From Flavobacteriales bacterium (lineage in GTDB: Bacteria > Bacteroidota > Bacteroidia > Flavobacteriales_D > Crocinitomicaceae), in the NCBI GenBank assembly GCA_947476955.1, contig CANJSS010000010.1, positions 1 to 37,858 of the forward strand: a DNA stretch of 37,858 nt, read 5' to 3'. The notes under the pieces were generated by a model. It was not told where the DNA came from. It ran no database searches and saw only the letters and a list, made by a program, of their open reading frames with translations. The translations under genes and the position numbers were made by a program. This document shows, piece after piece, positions 24,628 through 32,270 of the stretch. How positions within the stretch are numbered: the first letter of the stretch is position 1; each line of letters begins with the position of its first letter.

Positions 24628-25095
24628 ATGTTTAAACTATTTATTTTTGGACTAGTTCTGACTCTACTGACATCCTGCGCAACATTTCAGGAGCCTGAAT
24701 TTATCGGTTCGGAAGGTATACAGTTGAATAAGATTGATGGTAAAAATATCTCTTTTACAGTGGCAGTTAAAGTCTTGAATCCCAATTGGTTTGGTATTAA
24801 AGTTAAACCATCCAAAGTAGACGTTTACCTAGAAGATAAATTCATGGGAACAGTTGTGTTGGATGAAAAATTGAAACTCAAAGCAAAAAAAGAGAACGAT
24901 TTATCTGTTCCACTTCTTGCGGTTTTAGAGGATGGGGCGATGATCACCGTTCTGAAATATGCAAAAGCAGAGAAGGTTACGGTGCGCATTACGGGGAAAG
25001 TGAAAGGTGGAATCTGGATTTTCTCCAAAAAAATTCCATTGGATGAAAAGCGAACGATTTCGGGCAAAGATTTGCGCATCGGATTGCCTAAATGA
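24628..25095 (+). CDS. LEA type 2 (LEA14-like) lipoprotein
   Basis: This 155-residue protein has a lipoprotein signal (MFKLFIFGLVLTLLTSC, Cys17). Its single beta-sandwich domain resembles LEA14/WHy proteins: VAVKVLNPNWFGIKVKPSKVDVYL is the typical strand pair with the conserved NPN. Such domains are linked to desiccation or stress protection in plants; in bacteria the role is not settled. The stop overlaps the start of the next gene as ATGA, four bases, indicating translational coupling. Confidence 0.8.
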   Translation: MFKLFIFGLVLTLLTSCATFQEPEFIGSEGIQLNKIDGKNISFTVAVKVLNPNWFGIKVKPSKVDVYLEDKFMGTVVLDEKLKLKAKKENDLSVPLLAVLEDGAMITVLKYAKAEKVTVRITGKVKGGIWIFSKKIPLDEKRTISGKDLRIGLPK

Positions 25096-25679
25096 AAAAT
25101 GTGGAAATCGTCAATTTTCCTTTAAATGACGGGGAGTTTTCATTGCTTTTTCGTGCCAAAGGAATTGTAACCTTTCGGGAGGCTTGTAACTTCCTGAAAA
25201 AAATCCCATTTGGCAGAATATCTCAAATAAACGATTTTGCATTAGTTTTGACTGAAAACATAGGAAATTGTTCCTCTAAACATGCAATATTGGCCAAATT
25301 AGCGGAAGAAAATCTCCATACTGAAATTGAATTGATTGCAGGAATTTTTTTAATGAATGAAGCAACGCACCCAGTTTTAAAAGATTTTTTTAAAGATAAA
25401 TCCTACAAAAGTATTCCTGAAATGCATTGTTACTTGCGCTGCGCTAAAAATCGCTTTGACTTCACTGCCGTAATAGATAGAATGGCATTAATTGAAACAA
25501 AAATTGTGCGTGAACAGCGCATTGAACCACATCAAGTTGGCGATTGGAAAAAAGTTTTGCACCAGGATTACCTCCAAAAATGGTTGAATAGAAACGCTGA
25601 TTGGCAAATTTCTTTGGAGCATCTATGGCAAGATCGTGAAGAATGTATTCGATTGTCCAACTTATTACCTTTAAAATAA
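25092..25679 (+). CDS. Unknown protein with a possible transglutaminase-like Cys-His-Asp triad
   Basis: This 195-residue soluble protein has no signal peptide. Three spaced motifs fit the transglutaminase-like/papain-like core. C60 lies in GNCSSKHAILAKL at the start of a helix. H112 lies in IPEMHCYLR. D123 lies in NRFDFTAVID, like the D-x-T that closes the triad in transglutaminase-core proteins. Relatives of this protein are, as far as I recall, uncharacterised. It is translationally coupled to the LEA14-like lipoprotein gene, though it appears cytosolic itself. Function unknown; a cysteine hydrolase is the leading idea. Confidence 0.5.
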   Translation: MKNVEIVNFPLNDGEFSLLFRAKGIVTFREACNFLKKIPFGRISQINDFALVLTENIGNCSSKHAILAKLAEENLHTEIELIAGIFLMNEATHPVLKDFFKDKSYKSIPEMHCYLRCAKNRFDFTAVIDRMALIETKIVREQRIEPHQVGDWKKVLHQDYLQKWLNRNADWQISLEHLWQDREECIRLSNLLPLK

Positions 25680-25688
25680 ATTTTCCTA

Positions 25689-25716
25689 TTGTCTTTTTAA
25701 ATTTCCGTTACCTTTG
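25689..25716 (+). promoter_or_regulatory. Promoter TTG-N17-TACCTTTG for panD
   Basis: TTG (25689-25691) is followed after 17 bases by TACCTTTG (25709-25716). Both boxes match the Bacteroidota consensus TTG-N17-23-TAnnTTTG. The box ends 19 bases before the panD ATG. Confidence 0.7.
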
Positions 25717-25735
25717 TTTCCCGAATAGATAAAAT

Positions 25736-26086
25736 ATGTTGATACAAGTAGTAAAATCTAAAATTCACCGTGTAAAAGTTACGCAAGCAGATCTGAATTA
25801 TATCGGAAGTATTACGATTGATGAGGACTTAATGGATGCTTCTAATTTGATTGAAGGTGAACGCGTTCAAATTGTAAATATTAATAATGGCGAACGTTTT
25901 GAAACATATGTAATTAAAGGCGAACGATCTTCTGGAACGATTTGTTTGAACGGACCAGCTGCAAGACGCGTAGCGATGGGAGATGTGATTATTATCATCG
26001 GTTATGGATACATGGAATTTGAAGAAGCAAAGACGTTTAAACCTAGTTTAGTGTTTCCGAATGAAGAAACCAATTTAATTGATTAA
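25736..26086 (+). CDS. panD: Aspartate 1-decarboxylase
   Basis: PanD makes beta-alanine from aspartate for pantothenate and CoA synthesis. The 116-residue proenzyme cleaves itself between G24 and S25 (NYIGSITID) to form the pyruvoyl cofactor. K9, R54 and Y58, the other active-site residues, are present. Length is close to the usual 115-140. The gene stop is directly followed by the next ATG (TAA then ATG), so it heads an operon with the flippase-like gene and rfaE2. A strong promoter lies upstream. Confidence 0.95.
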   Translation: MLIQVVKSKIHRVKVTQADLNYIGSITIDEDLMDASNLIEGERVQIVNINNGERFETYVIKGERSSGTICLNGPAARRVAMGDVIIIIGYGYMEFEEAKTFKPSLVFPNEETNLID

Positions 26087-27136
26087 ATGAATAAAAAGTT
26101 TCTAATTTCAATAGTAAAAACTTTATTGCCACTGCTGTTGGGCATATACTTAATTTGGGTTTTCTTTTCCGATATGGCTAAAGATCCAAAAAAATTAGAA
26201 GCATTTTACACCGCAATTTATAACGCAAACTACTTTTGGATAATCTTGGCTTTGATTTTAGGAGTAATTGCCTATTTTGCCCGTGCTTTCCGCTGGAAAT
26301 ATGTACTTGAACCGCTCGGCCATAAAACAAGTTTCTGGAATCGGTACCATGCCGTGATGATCGGTTATCTTGTTAATTTAACAATTCCCCGCGCGGGCGA
26401 AGCTTCTCGCTCTGCAATGCTTTACCGTTCTGACGGTGTACCATTTTCCTCTTCTTTTGGCACAATAATCGGCGAAAGAGCAGTCGATTTAGTCGTGCTG
26501 GCATCAATTGCTGTGTTAACAGCTTTTATTGGATTTGACGATTTTTTTAAAATTAAGTCGTTGATAGAAATTGAATTTGGCGCACAAACAAGCGGAACTC
26601 AGGAAGGTTTTCCTTGGAAAATAGTTATGTATAGCGTCGTTTTATTAATTGGGATTATTTTCTCCTATCTTTTAATTTTTAAAAATCAATTCCGTCAAAA
26701 GTTTATTGGATTTTCTAAAGAAGTATTTGGTGGACTTTTATCCATTTTTAAATTGAAGCAGCCTTTTGGGTATCTCTTTCAAACCGCAATTATTTGGTGT
26801 TGTTACGTTGCGATGTTCGCACTTCCTTTTCAAGCACTTGAACAAACAGCTTCGATTCCTTTCTCAGGTATTTTACTCGGTTTTATCGCTGGATCTTTAG
26901 GTATTGTTTTTACAAATGGAGGTATTGGCATTTATCCATTGCTTGTTGGGCTCGTTGTAGCATCGCTAATTGGCGAAGAACATCCGGCAGATGCACGCGC
27001 AGTAGGAAATGCACTTGGAATGTTGATTTGGATTACCCAAACTGCATTGATGATTGTATTAGGATTAATTTCCTTAGCTTTATTACCAAAGAATTTTTCC
27101 AAAGAAAATGAGCCGACTATCCAATCTGGAGAATAA
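26087..27136 (+). CDS. Lysylphosphatidylglycerol synthase TM-domain/flippase-like membrane protein
   Basis: This 349-residue polytopic protein belongs to the UPF0104/AglD/MprF-N-terminal type integral membrane family. It has about eight helices. RYHAVMIGYLVNLTIPRAGEASRS (85-108) and GTIIGERAVDLV are the family's most conserved segments. The family is thought to flip lipids or act as part of a glycolipid pathway, but most members lack a proven activity; no aminoacyl-transferase domain is attached here. It follows panD directly and overlaps rfaE2 by 29 bases in another frame. The rfaE2 link suggests a role with envelope lipids. Confidence 0.82.
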   Translation: MNKKFLISIVKTLLPLLLGIYLIWVFFSDMAKDPKKLEAFYTAIYNANYFWIILALILGVIAYFARAFRWKYVLEPLGHKTSFWNRYHAVMIGYLVNLTIPRAGEASRSAMLYRSDGVPFSSSFGTIIGERAVDLVVLASIAVLTAFIGFDDFFKIKSLIEIEFGAQTSGTQEGFPWKIVMYSVVLLIGIIFSYLLIFKNQFRQKFIGFSKEVFGGLLSIFKLKQPFGYLFQTAIIWCCYVAMFALPFQALEQTASIPFSGILLGFIAGSLGIVFTNGGIGIYPLLVGLVVASLIGEEHPADARAVGNALGMLIWITQTALMIVLGLISLALLPKNFSKENEPTIQSGE

Positions 27137-27626
27137 AATCCTTTCCATCGATGCTGCAAAAAAACGCATTGCTATTTGGAAGCTGAAGAACGAAAAAGTC
27201 GTTTTCACCAATGGTTGCTTTGACATTTTGCACAAGGGACACGTAACCTATTTAGCAAAAGCGGCAGATTTAGGAGACCGACTCGTTGTCGCAATAAATA
27301 CAGATTTCTCGGTTAAACAGCAAGGAAAAGGCGATAACCGACCAGTTAATCCAGAGGATGCTCGTGCACTTGTTTTGGCAGCACTCGGTTGTGTAGATAT
27401 CGTTGTTTTTTTTGAGGAACAAACGCCATTGCATGTTATTGAGAAGTTACTTCCAGAAATATTAGTGAAAGGGGCAGATTACGATCCACAGGAAACAGAT
27501 AAATTATCTAAGAAATATATTGTTGGTTCAGATATTGTCCGCGATAACGGAGGAGAGGTTTTTGCTATTGATTTAGTGGAAGGTTATTCAACGACTGCTA
27601 TTCTAAATAAGTCTCACAGCAAGTAA
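27108..27626 (+). CDS. rfaE2: D-glycero-beta-D-manno-heptose-1-phosphate adenylyltransferase
   Basis: This 172-residue protein corresponds to the C-terminal nucleotidyltransferase half of HldE. It adds AMP to heptose-1-phosphate to form ADP-heptose for lipopolysaccharide core. FTNGCFDILHKGH (33-45) is the HxGH signature. NRPVNPEDARA and the KGADYDP stretch follow the usual pattern. The kinase half is not fused, so RfaE1 must be separate. Its first 29 bases overlap the end of the flippase-like gene. The GT9 enzyme at 662-1657 is a possible user of the product. The start ATG gives about 30 residues before the motif, as expected. Confidence 0.93.
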   Translation: MSRLSNLENKILSIDAAKKRIAIWKLKNEKVVFTNGCFDILHKGHVTYLAKAADLGDRLVVAINTDFSVKQQGKGDNRPVNPEDARALVLAALGCVDIVVFFEEQTPLHVIEKLLPEILVKGADYDPQETDKLSKKYIVGSDIVRDNGGEVFAIDLVEGYSTTAILNKSHSK

Positions 27627-27654
27627 AAAATATTTCGAATAAAATTTCAGTGGA

Positions 27655-29172
27655 TTAAACCAAGGATACGCCAGTCATTTCCATTGGCGCAGCAATGCCC
27701 ATTCTTCGTAAAATTGTTGGCGCCACATCCGCTAAAATTCCATCCTTTAAAATAAGTCCCTTTTCTTTACTCACTAAAACAATTGGAACTGGATTTAAAG
27801 AATGTGCTGTATTTGGCGTTCCGTCATTATTTATGGCGCAATCTGCGTTGCCATGATCAGCAATTACTAGAAATTCGTAGTTACTTTCTAATCCTTTCGT
27901 TACAATTTCTTTTAAGCACAGATCTACTGTTTCCACAGCCTTAACTATTGCATCGTAAACTCCTGTATGACCAACCATATCCGGATTTGCGAAATTTAAA
28001 CAGATGAAGTTTGGGTGCGCTTCTTCCATGAAATCCAAGATCTTTTTTTTCACTTCAAAAGCACTCATTTCCGGCTGCAAATCATAGGTTGCAACTTTTG
28101 GAGAATCCACCATAATTCTTTCTTCTAATGGGAATTTTTCTTCCCTACCGCCGTTAAAAAAGAAGGTTACATGCGGATATTTTTCCGTTTCTGCAATTCT
28201 AACTTGCGTTTTGTCTAGTTTCGATAAAATTTCACCTAGCGTATTTTGTAAATTATCCTTCTCAAATACTACCTGCACATTTTTAAATGTTGCATCGTAA
28301 CTGGTCATAGTGCAGTAGTCTAGTCGCAGTGGTTTCATGTCGAATTCAGGGAATTCTTTTTGAGTCAAAACACTGGTTATTTCTCTTGGTCTATCGGTTC
28401 TAAAGTTGAAAGAAACAACCACATCTCCTTCTTCAATTAATCCTATGGGCAAACCATTTTTGGTTACAACTATTGGTTCGATAAATTCATCTGTTATTCC
28501 TTGTGCATAGGATTCTTGGATTGCCTGAATGGCAGATTCCGTTGAAGAGCCAATTCCGCGCACCAATAAATCATAGGCTTTTTTAACCCTTTCCCAGCGA
28601 TTATCTCGGTCCATTGCATAATAGCGACCAATGACAGAAGCGATTTTTCCAGTCGATTTTTTTAACGCCTCTTCGAGTTCCTGGATAAATACCAAAGCGC
28701 TTTTCGGATCGCAATCTCGCCCATCTGTAAAAGCATGGATAAACACATCTTTCACACCATTTTCTTCGGACATTTTACATAAGGCATGCAAATGTTCCTG
28801 CGAACTATGCACGCCGCCATTGGAAACTAAACCCAAGAAATGCAGCTTTTTACCACCTTCTTTTGCTTTCTTCATAGCATCTAACAAAACAGTATTTTGA
28901 AAGAAATCACCATCCTTGATGGATTTATTTATGCGGGTTAATTCTTGGTAAACGATGCGGCCAGCGCCAATATTTAAATGTCCAACTTCTGAATTACCCA
29001 TTTGCCCTTTTGGTAAACCAACTTCTTCGCCACAGGTAATTAATTTCGCGTTTGGATGCTTCCCTAATAATTCATCCATAAATGGCGTATTTGCATTAAA
29101 TACAGCATCCGACTTGGAGTGATCTCCCAATCCCCAGCCATCCAGAATTATTAGTCCAAAATGATTCGTCAT
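27655..29172 (-). CDS. gpmI: 2,3-bisphosphoglycerate-independent phosphoglycerate mutase
   Basis: This 505-residue Mn-dependent enzyme interconverts 3- and 2-phosphoglycerate in glycolysis and gluconeogenesis. ILDGWGLG (9-16) has the first metal-binding Asp11. MGNSEVGH (58-65) contains the phosphorylated serine S61. HAFTDGRDCDP and ADHGNADC are the further metal and substrate motifs. The length is standard. The gene overlaps the 3' end of the histidine kinase gene by four bases (ATGA), so it is co-transcribed downstream of it. Confidence 0.95.
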   Translation of the reverse strand: MTNHFGLIILDGWGLGDHSKSDAVFNANTPFMDELLGKHPNAKLITCGEEVGLPKGQMGNSEVGHLNIGAGRIVYQELTRINKSIKDGDFFQNTVLLDAMKKAKEGGKKLHFLGLVSNGGVHSSQEHLHALCKMSEENGVKDVFIHAFTDGRDCDPKSALVFIQELEEALKKSTGKIASVIGRYYAMDRDNRWERVKKAYDLLVRGIGSSTESAIQAIQESYAQGITDEFIEPIVVTKNGLPIGLIEEGDVVVSFNFRTDRPREITSVLTQKEFPEFDMKPLRLDYCTMTSYDATFKNVQVVFEKDNLQNTLGEILSKLDKTQVRIAETEKYPHVTFFFNGGREEKFPLEERIMVDSPKVATYDLQPEMSAFEVKKKILDFMEEAHPNFICLNFANPDMVGHTGVYDAIVKAVETVDLCLKEIVTKGLESNYEFLVIADHGNADCAINNDGTPNTAHSLNPVPIVLVSKEKGLILKDGILADVAPTILRRMGIAAPMEMTGVSLV

Positions 29173-30065
29173 ACGTTTAAAGTTATCTCAAAATTGGCAC
29201 CTGATGGACTATTTTCTTTGTAAAGAATTTTCGAATTGTGAATACGGACTAATTCGGATACAATAAACAAACCAAGTCCACTTCCTTTTTTCATGCGTGT
29301 TTCCTCATTTCCAGCGCGAAAGAATTTATAAAAAATTTGTTTTCGGAGCTCTTTTGAAATTCCGGGGCCATAATCTTTGACCCCAAATACTATTTCTTGG
29401 TCCTTTTTAAAAAGGTAAACGGTAATTCCCTTTTCAATCGAGCCATATTTGATTGCATTTTCAATTAAATTATTGAGGATTGTTTCAATAAAGAAGATAT
29501 CGACCGGTGCGATTATTCCTGCTTCGATCTCGCAGGTAATAAATTCTTTTTGGTTACGTCTATGGAATCTATTAACAACTGAATTCACTATTTCAGAAAG
29601 ATTTTTTTCTTCTTTAATTGGCTGTAAGGCCTTATTCTCAATTCGTGATGCATTTAAAATGTTATCGATCATCAGTTCGAGACGCTCATTTTCCTGAATA
29701 GCTTTTTGCAAAAGATCCGTTTGACTCTGCTCATCTAACTTTCTTTTTTGGATAGTTTGGAGATACAATTTGTTCGCCGCCAAAGGGGTTTTTAATTCAT
29801 GCGTTACAGATAAAAGAAAGTTATTCTGTCTTTCCGATAGGCGCAATTCTTTGATGATGGACGATCGAATTTTAGATAATCCAAAAATTAAAATCACGAA
29901 AAAAACCAGACCTTCACCAAAAATCATCGTTATCCTTTTTGCGATTTCAGTCGGTTCCTTTTTTAATTCTTCCGTTAGCTCAATCAAATGATACCCCCAC
30001 CAAACAAACTGAAGCACAACATAGGCTCCAAGAATATAAAAAAATATGGCAGTTTGTTTTTTCAT
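29169..30065 (-). CDS. Sensor histidine kinase without visible response regulator
   Basis: This 298-residue kinase has two membrane helices (about 7-29 and 45-63) with only a short loop between them, so it has almost no extracytoplasmic sensor. HisKA carries H89 in SVTHELKTPLAANK (86-99). The HATPase domain has the N box around N203 (NLIENAIKYG), the G1 box DYGPGI (231-236), the F box KFFRAG and the G2 box GSGLGLFI (261-268). Family members phosphorylate a response regulator, but none lies next to it. It is followed, with four bases of overlap, by gpmI, so it shares a transcript with a glycolytic enzyme. Confidence 0.9.
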   Translation of the reverse strand: MKKQTAIFFYILGAYVVLQFVWWGYHLIELTEELKKEPTEIAKRITMIFGEGLVFFVILIFGLSKIRSSIIKELRLSERQNNFLLSVTHELKTPLAANKLYLQTIQKRKLDEQSQTDLLQKAIQENERLELMIDNILNASRIENKALQPIKEEKNLSEIVNSVVNRFHRRNQKEFITCEIEAGIIAPVDIFFIETILNNLIENAIKYGSIEKGITVYLFKKDQEIVFGVKDYGPGISKELRKQIFYKFFRAGNEETRMKKGSGLGLFIVSELVRIHNSKILYKENSPSGANFEITLNV

Positions 30066-30174
30066 GCAGTTTTCACCTTTTTTAGAGCAATAAAATGGAC
30101 CAACAGTTAAAGGTTAGTGATTGGTTGTTGTGAATTCTTCAAACAACCTTAAACGTATAAATTCGCGCCTAATT

Positions 30175-32076
30175 TTAATAGGCTCTGATATTTTTTCCTT
30201 CTACCCAATTGATAAAAGCCGTGTTCACAACTTTATTTCCGCCTGGAGTAGGATAGTTTCCTGTAAAGTACCAATCTCCCAAATTATTAGGACAAGATAA
30301 ATGTAAATTTTCAACCGTTTGGTAAATAATTTCAACTTTAGCATGAATACTTGGTGGTGTCAATAATTCAGCAATTTTTGCAGACACTTCCTCGTTGGAG
30401 AAAGGGGCGTATATTTCTTTAACATAGTTTTTAATTTGCTCCTTCGGCAAATGAACTTGTTCTTTACATTTTTTGTACACATTCCCAATTACGTCTTCCA
30501 TTCCACGTTCTTTCAACAAATTAATCGTAGCTTCAAACGCAATAAAATCGCCAAGTTTTGCCATATCTATCCCATAGCAGTCAGGGAAACGGATTTGTGG
30601 CGCAGAAGAAACGACAACAATTTTCTTGGGATCCAATCTATCTAAAATACGTAGGATGCTTTGTTTTAAAGTGGTTCCACGCACGATTGAATCGTCTATT
30701 ACAACTAAATTATCCTGATTCCGTTTAACACTTCCATAGGTAATATCGTACACATGCGCCACAAGGTCGTCCCGAGAAGTATCTTGCGTTATAAAGGTTC
30801 TTAATTTGGCATCTTTGATTGCAATTTTTTCAATTCTAGCTCTTTGGTAAATTATTTCGCGTAATTTTTCATCTGTTAAAGAGTTTCCGAGTGCTTTGAT
30901 TGCATTAAATTTGCGGTCATTTAAATAATCTTCCAACCCTTTTATCATTCCATAAAATGATACTTCTGCCGTATTTGGAATGAAGGAGAAAACGGAATTA
31001 TCCAAATCGTGTCCAATTGCATCCAATACTTGTGGAACAATATTCTTCCCTAATAATTTTCGTTCGTTATAGATCTCAATGTCATTTCCACGGGAAAAAT
31101 AAATACGTTCGAAGGAACATTTTAAAGGATCTTTCGGTTCATTAATCTTTGTCTCAGAAACGGTGCCATTTTTTTTGATAATCAAAGCGTGCCCTGGTGT
31201 AAGTTCTTTGATTTGTTCGCTTTTTAAATTAAAAGCGGTTTGAATAACTGGGCGTTCAGAAGCAACAACGCAAACTTCCTCGTCTTCATACCAATACGTT
31301 GGGCGAATTCCCGATGGATCTCTCAAAACAAAAGCATCTCCATGTCCAAACAATCCAGCCATTGCATAGCCACCGTCCCAATCTTCCGAAGCGCGTTTCA
31401 ATATTCTTTCAATATCGATTTTTTCGGCAATTTTACCGTAAATGTCAATGCTAGAATATCCTTGCGCTTTTAATTGAGCATATAGTTCTTCATTTTCCTC
31501 GTCTAGAAAATGACCAATTTTTTCCAGAACTGTAACCGTGTCCGATTTTTCTTTTGGATGCTGGCCAATATTCACCAATACATCAAATAGTTCATCCACG
31601 TTCGTCAAGTTGAAATTCCCTGCCACAACTAAATTACGTGTTAGCCAGTTGTTCTGGCGCAAAAATGGATGGCAATTTTCAATGGAATTCCTTCCAAATG
31701 TGCCATAGCGCAGGTGACCAAGAAATAATTCACCGGTAAAACCAGCATTTTTCTTTAAGTATTCAACATCTTTTAGTAAGGCAGGATTTTGTTCTTCAAT
31801 TTCTAGGAAACGTTCGTTTATATGATCGAAAATATCCTGAAGAGGCTTACTATCTATTGATCGGTGTCTTGAAATATAGCGCTCACCCGGCTGCATGTCT
31901 AACTTGATATTTGCAACACCAGCGCCATCTTGCCCTCTGTTGTGCTGTTTTTCCATCAATAAATGCAACTTGTTAAGACCATAAAAGGCCGTGCCATATT
32001 TGTCCAGATAAAACTGTAGAGGTTTTTTTAATCGAAGAAGTGCAATACCGCACTCGTGTTTTATTGCATCGCTCAT
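30175..32076 (-). CDS. purF: Amidophosphoribosyltransferase, class II glutamine amidotransferase (PurF-type, long form)
   Basis: This 633-residue enzyme has the PurF architecture: an N-terminal Ntn glutaminase and a phosphoribosyltransferase domain, making phosphoribosylamine for purine synthesis. RGQDGAG, GHLRYGT and GNFNLTN are glutaminase motifs. VVIDDSIVRGTT is the PRPP loop. The start at 32076 (MSDAIKHECG) is favoured because a promoter box overlaps the earlier ATG. The nucleophile is then C9, not residue 2, so an eight-residue propeptide must be cut, as known for B. subtilis PurF. It is longer than the usual 470-505 residues, with an insert before the PRPP loop; I recall this long form as typical of Bacteroidota. 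Whether it is the main PurF or a paralogue is uncertain. Confidence 0.85.
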   Translation of the reverse strand: MSDAIKHECGIALLRLKKPLQFYLDKYGTAFYGLNKLHLLMEKQHNRGQDGAGVANIKLDMQPGERYISRHRSIDSKPLQDIFDHINERFLEIEEQNPALLKDVEYLKKNAGFTGELFLGHLRYGTFGRNSIENCHPFLRQNNWLTRNLVVAGNFNLTNVDELFDVLVNIGQHPKEKSDTVTVLEKIGHFLDEENEELYAQLKAQGYSSIDIYGKIAEKIDIERILKRASEDWDGGYAMAGLFGHGDAFVLRDPSGIRPTYWYEDEEVCVVASERPVIQTAFNLKSEQIKELTPGHALIIKKNGTVSETKINEPKDPLKCSFERIYFSRGNDIEIYNERKLLGKNIVPQVLDAIGHDLDNSVFSFIPNTAEVSFYGMIKGLEDYLNDRKFNAIKALGNSLTDEKLREIIYQRARIEKIAIKDAKLRTFITQDTSRDDLVAHVYDITYGSVKRNQDNLVVIDDSIVRGTTLKQSILRILDRLDPKKIVVVSSAPQIRFPDCYGIDMAKLGDFIAFEATINLLKERGMEDVIGNVYKKCKEQVHLPKEQIKNYVKEIYAPFSNEEVSAKIAELLTPPSIHAKVEIIYQTVENLHLSCPNNLGDWYFTGNYPTPGGNKVVNTAFINWVEGKNIRAY

Positions 32077-32118
32077 TTGCCTGATTGGTGAATTGAGCTG
32101 TAAATTTACGCTTTTAAT

Positions 32119-32126
32119 CAAAGGTA
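32119..32126 (-). promoter_or_regulatory. Candidate -7 box (TACCTTTG) for purF
   Basis: Read on the minus strand, the box matches TAnnTTTG and lies 42 bases before the ATG at 32076. It covers the ATG at 32121, so that upstream start would not be transcribed. No TTG is seen at 17-23 bases upstream. Confidence 0.5.
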
Positions 32127-32270
32127 AAAAAGCTAAAAATTGAATATTTTATTTTTCGACCAAAGGCAACTTATTTATATATTATTCAGTTTTAGTATAA
32201 GATAACTTAACTTCTGACTTTTTTTAATGTTTACCTACCTTTCAGATGTTTACTTTTTGTTGTAAATTCG

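Noticed and set aside
30123-30148. Hairpin GGTTGTT/AACAACC between purF and the kinase gene
   Set aside because: Seven-base arms, a 12-base loop and no T-run on the minus strand; too weak to call as a terminator.
32263-32270. TAAATTCG as a promoter box for the large T9SS gene
   Set aside because: It misses one key base and touches the first ATG; it would work only with the ATG at 32280, so support is insufficient.
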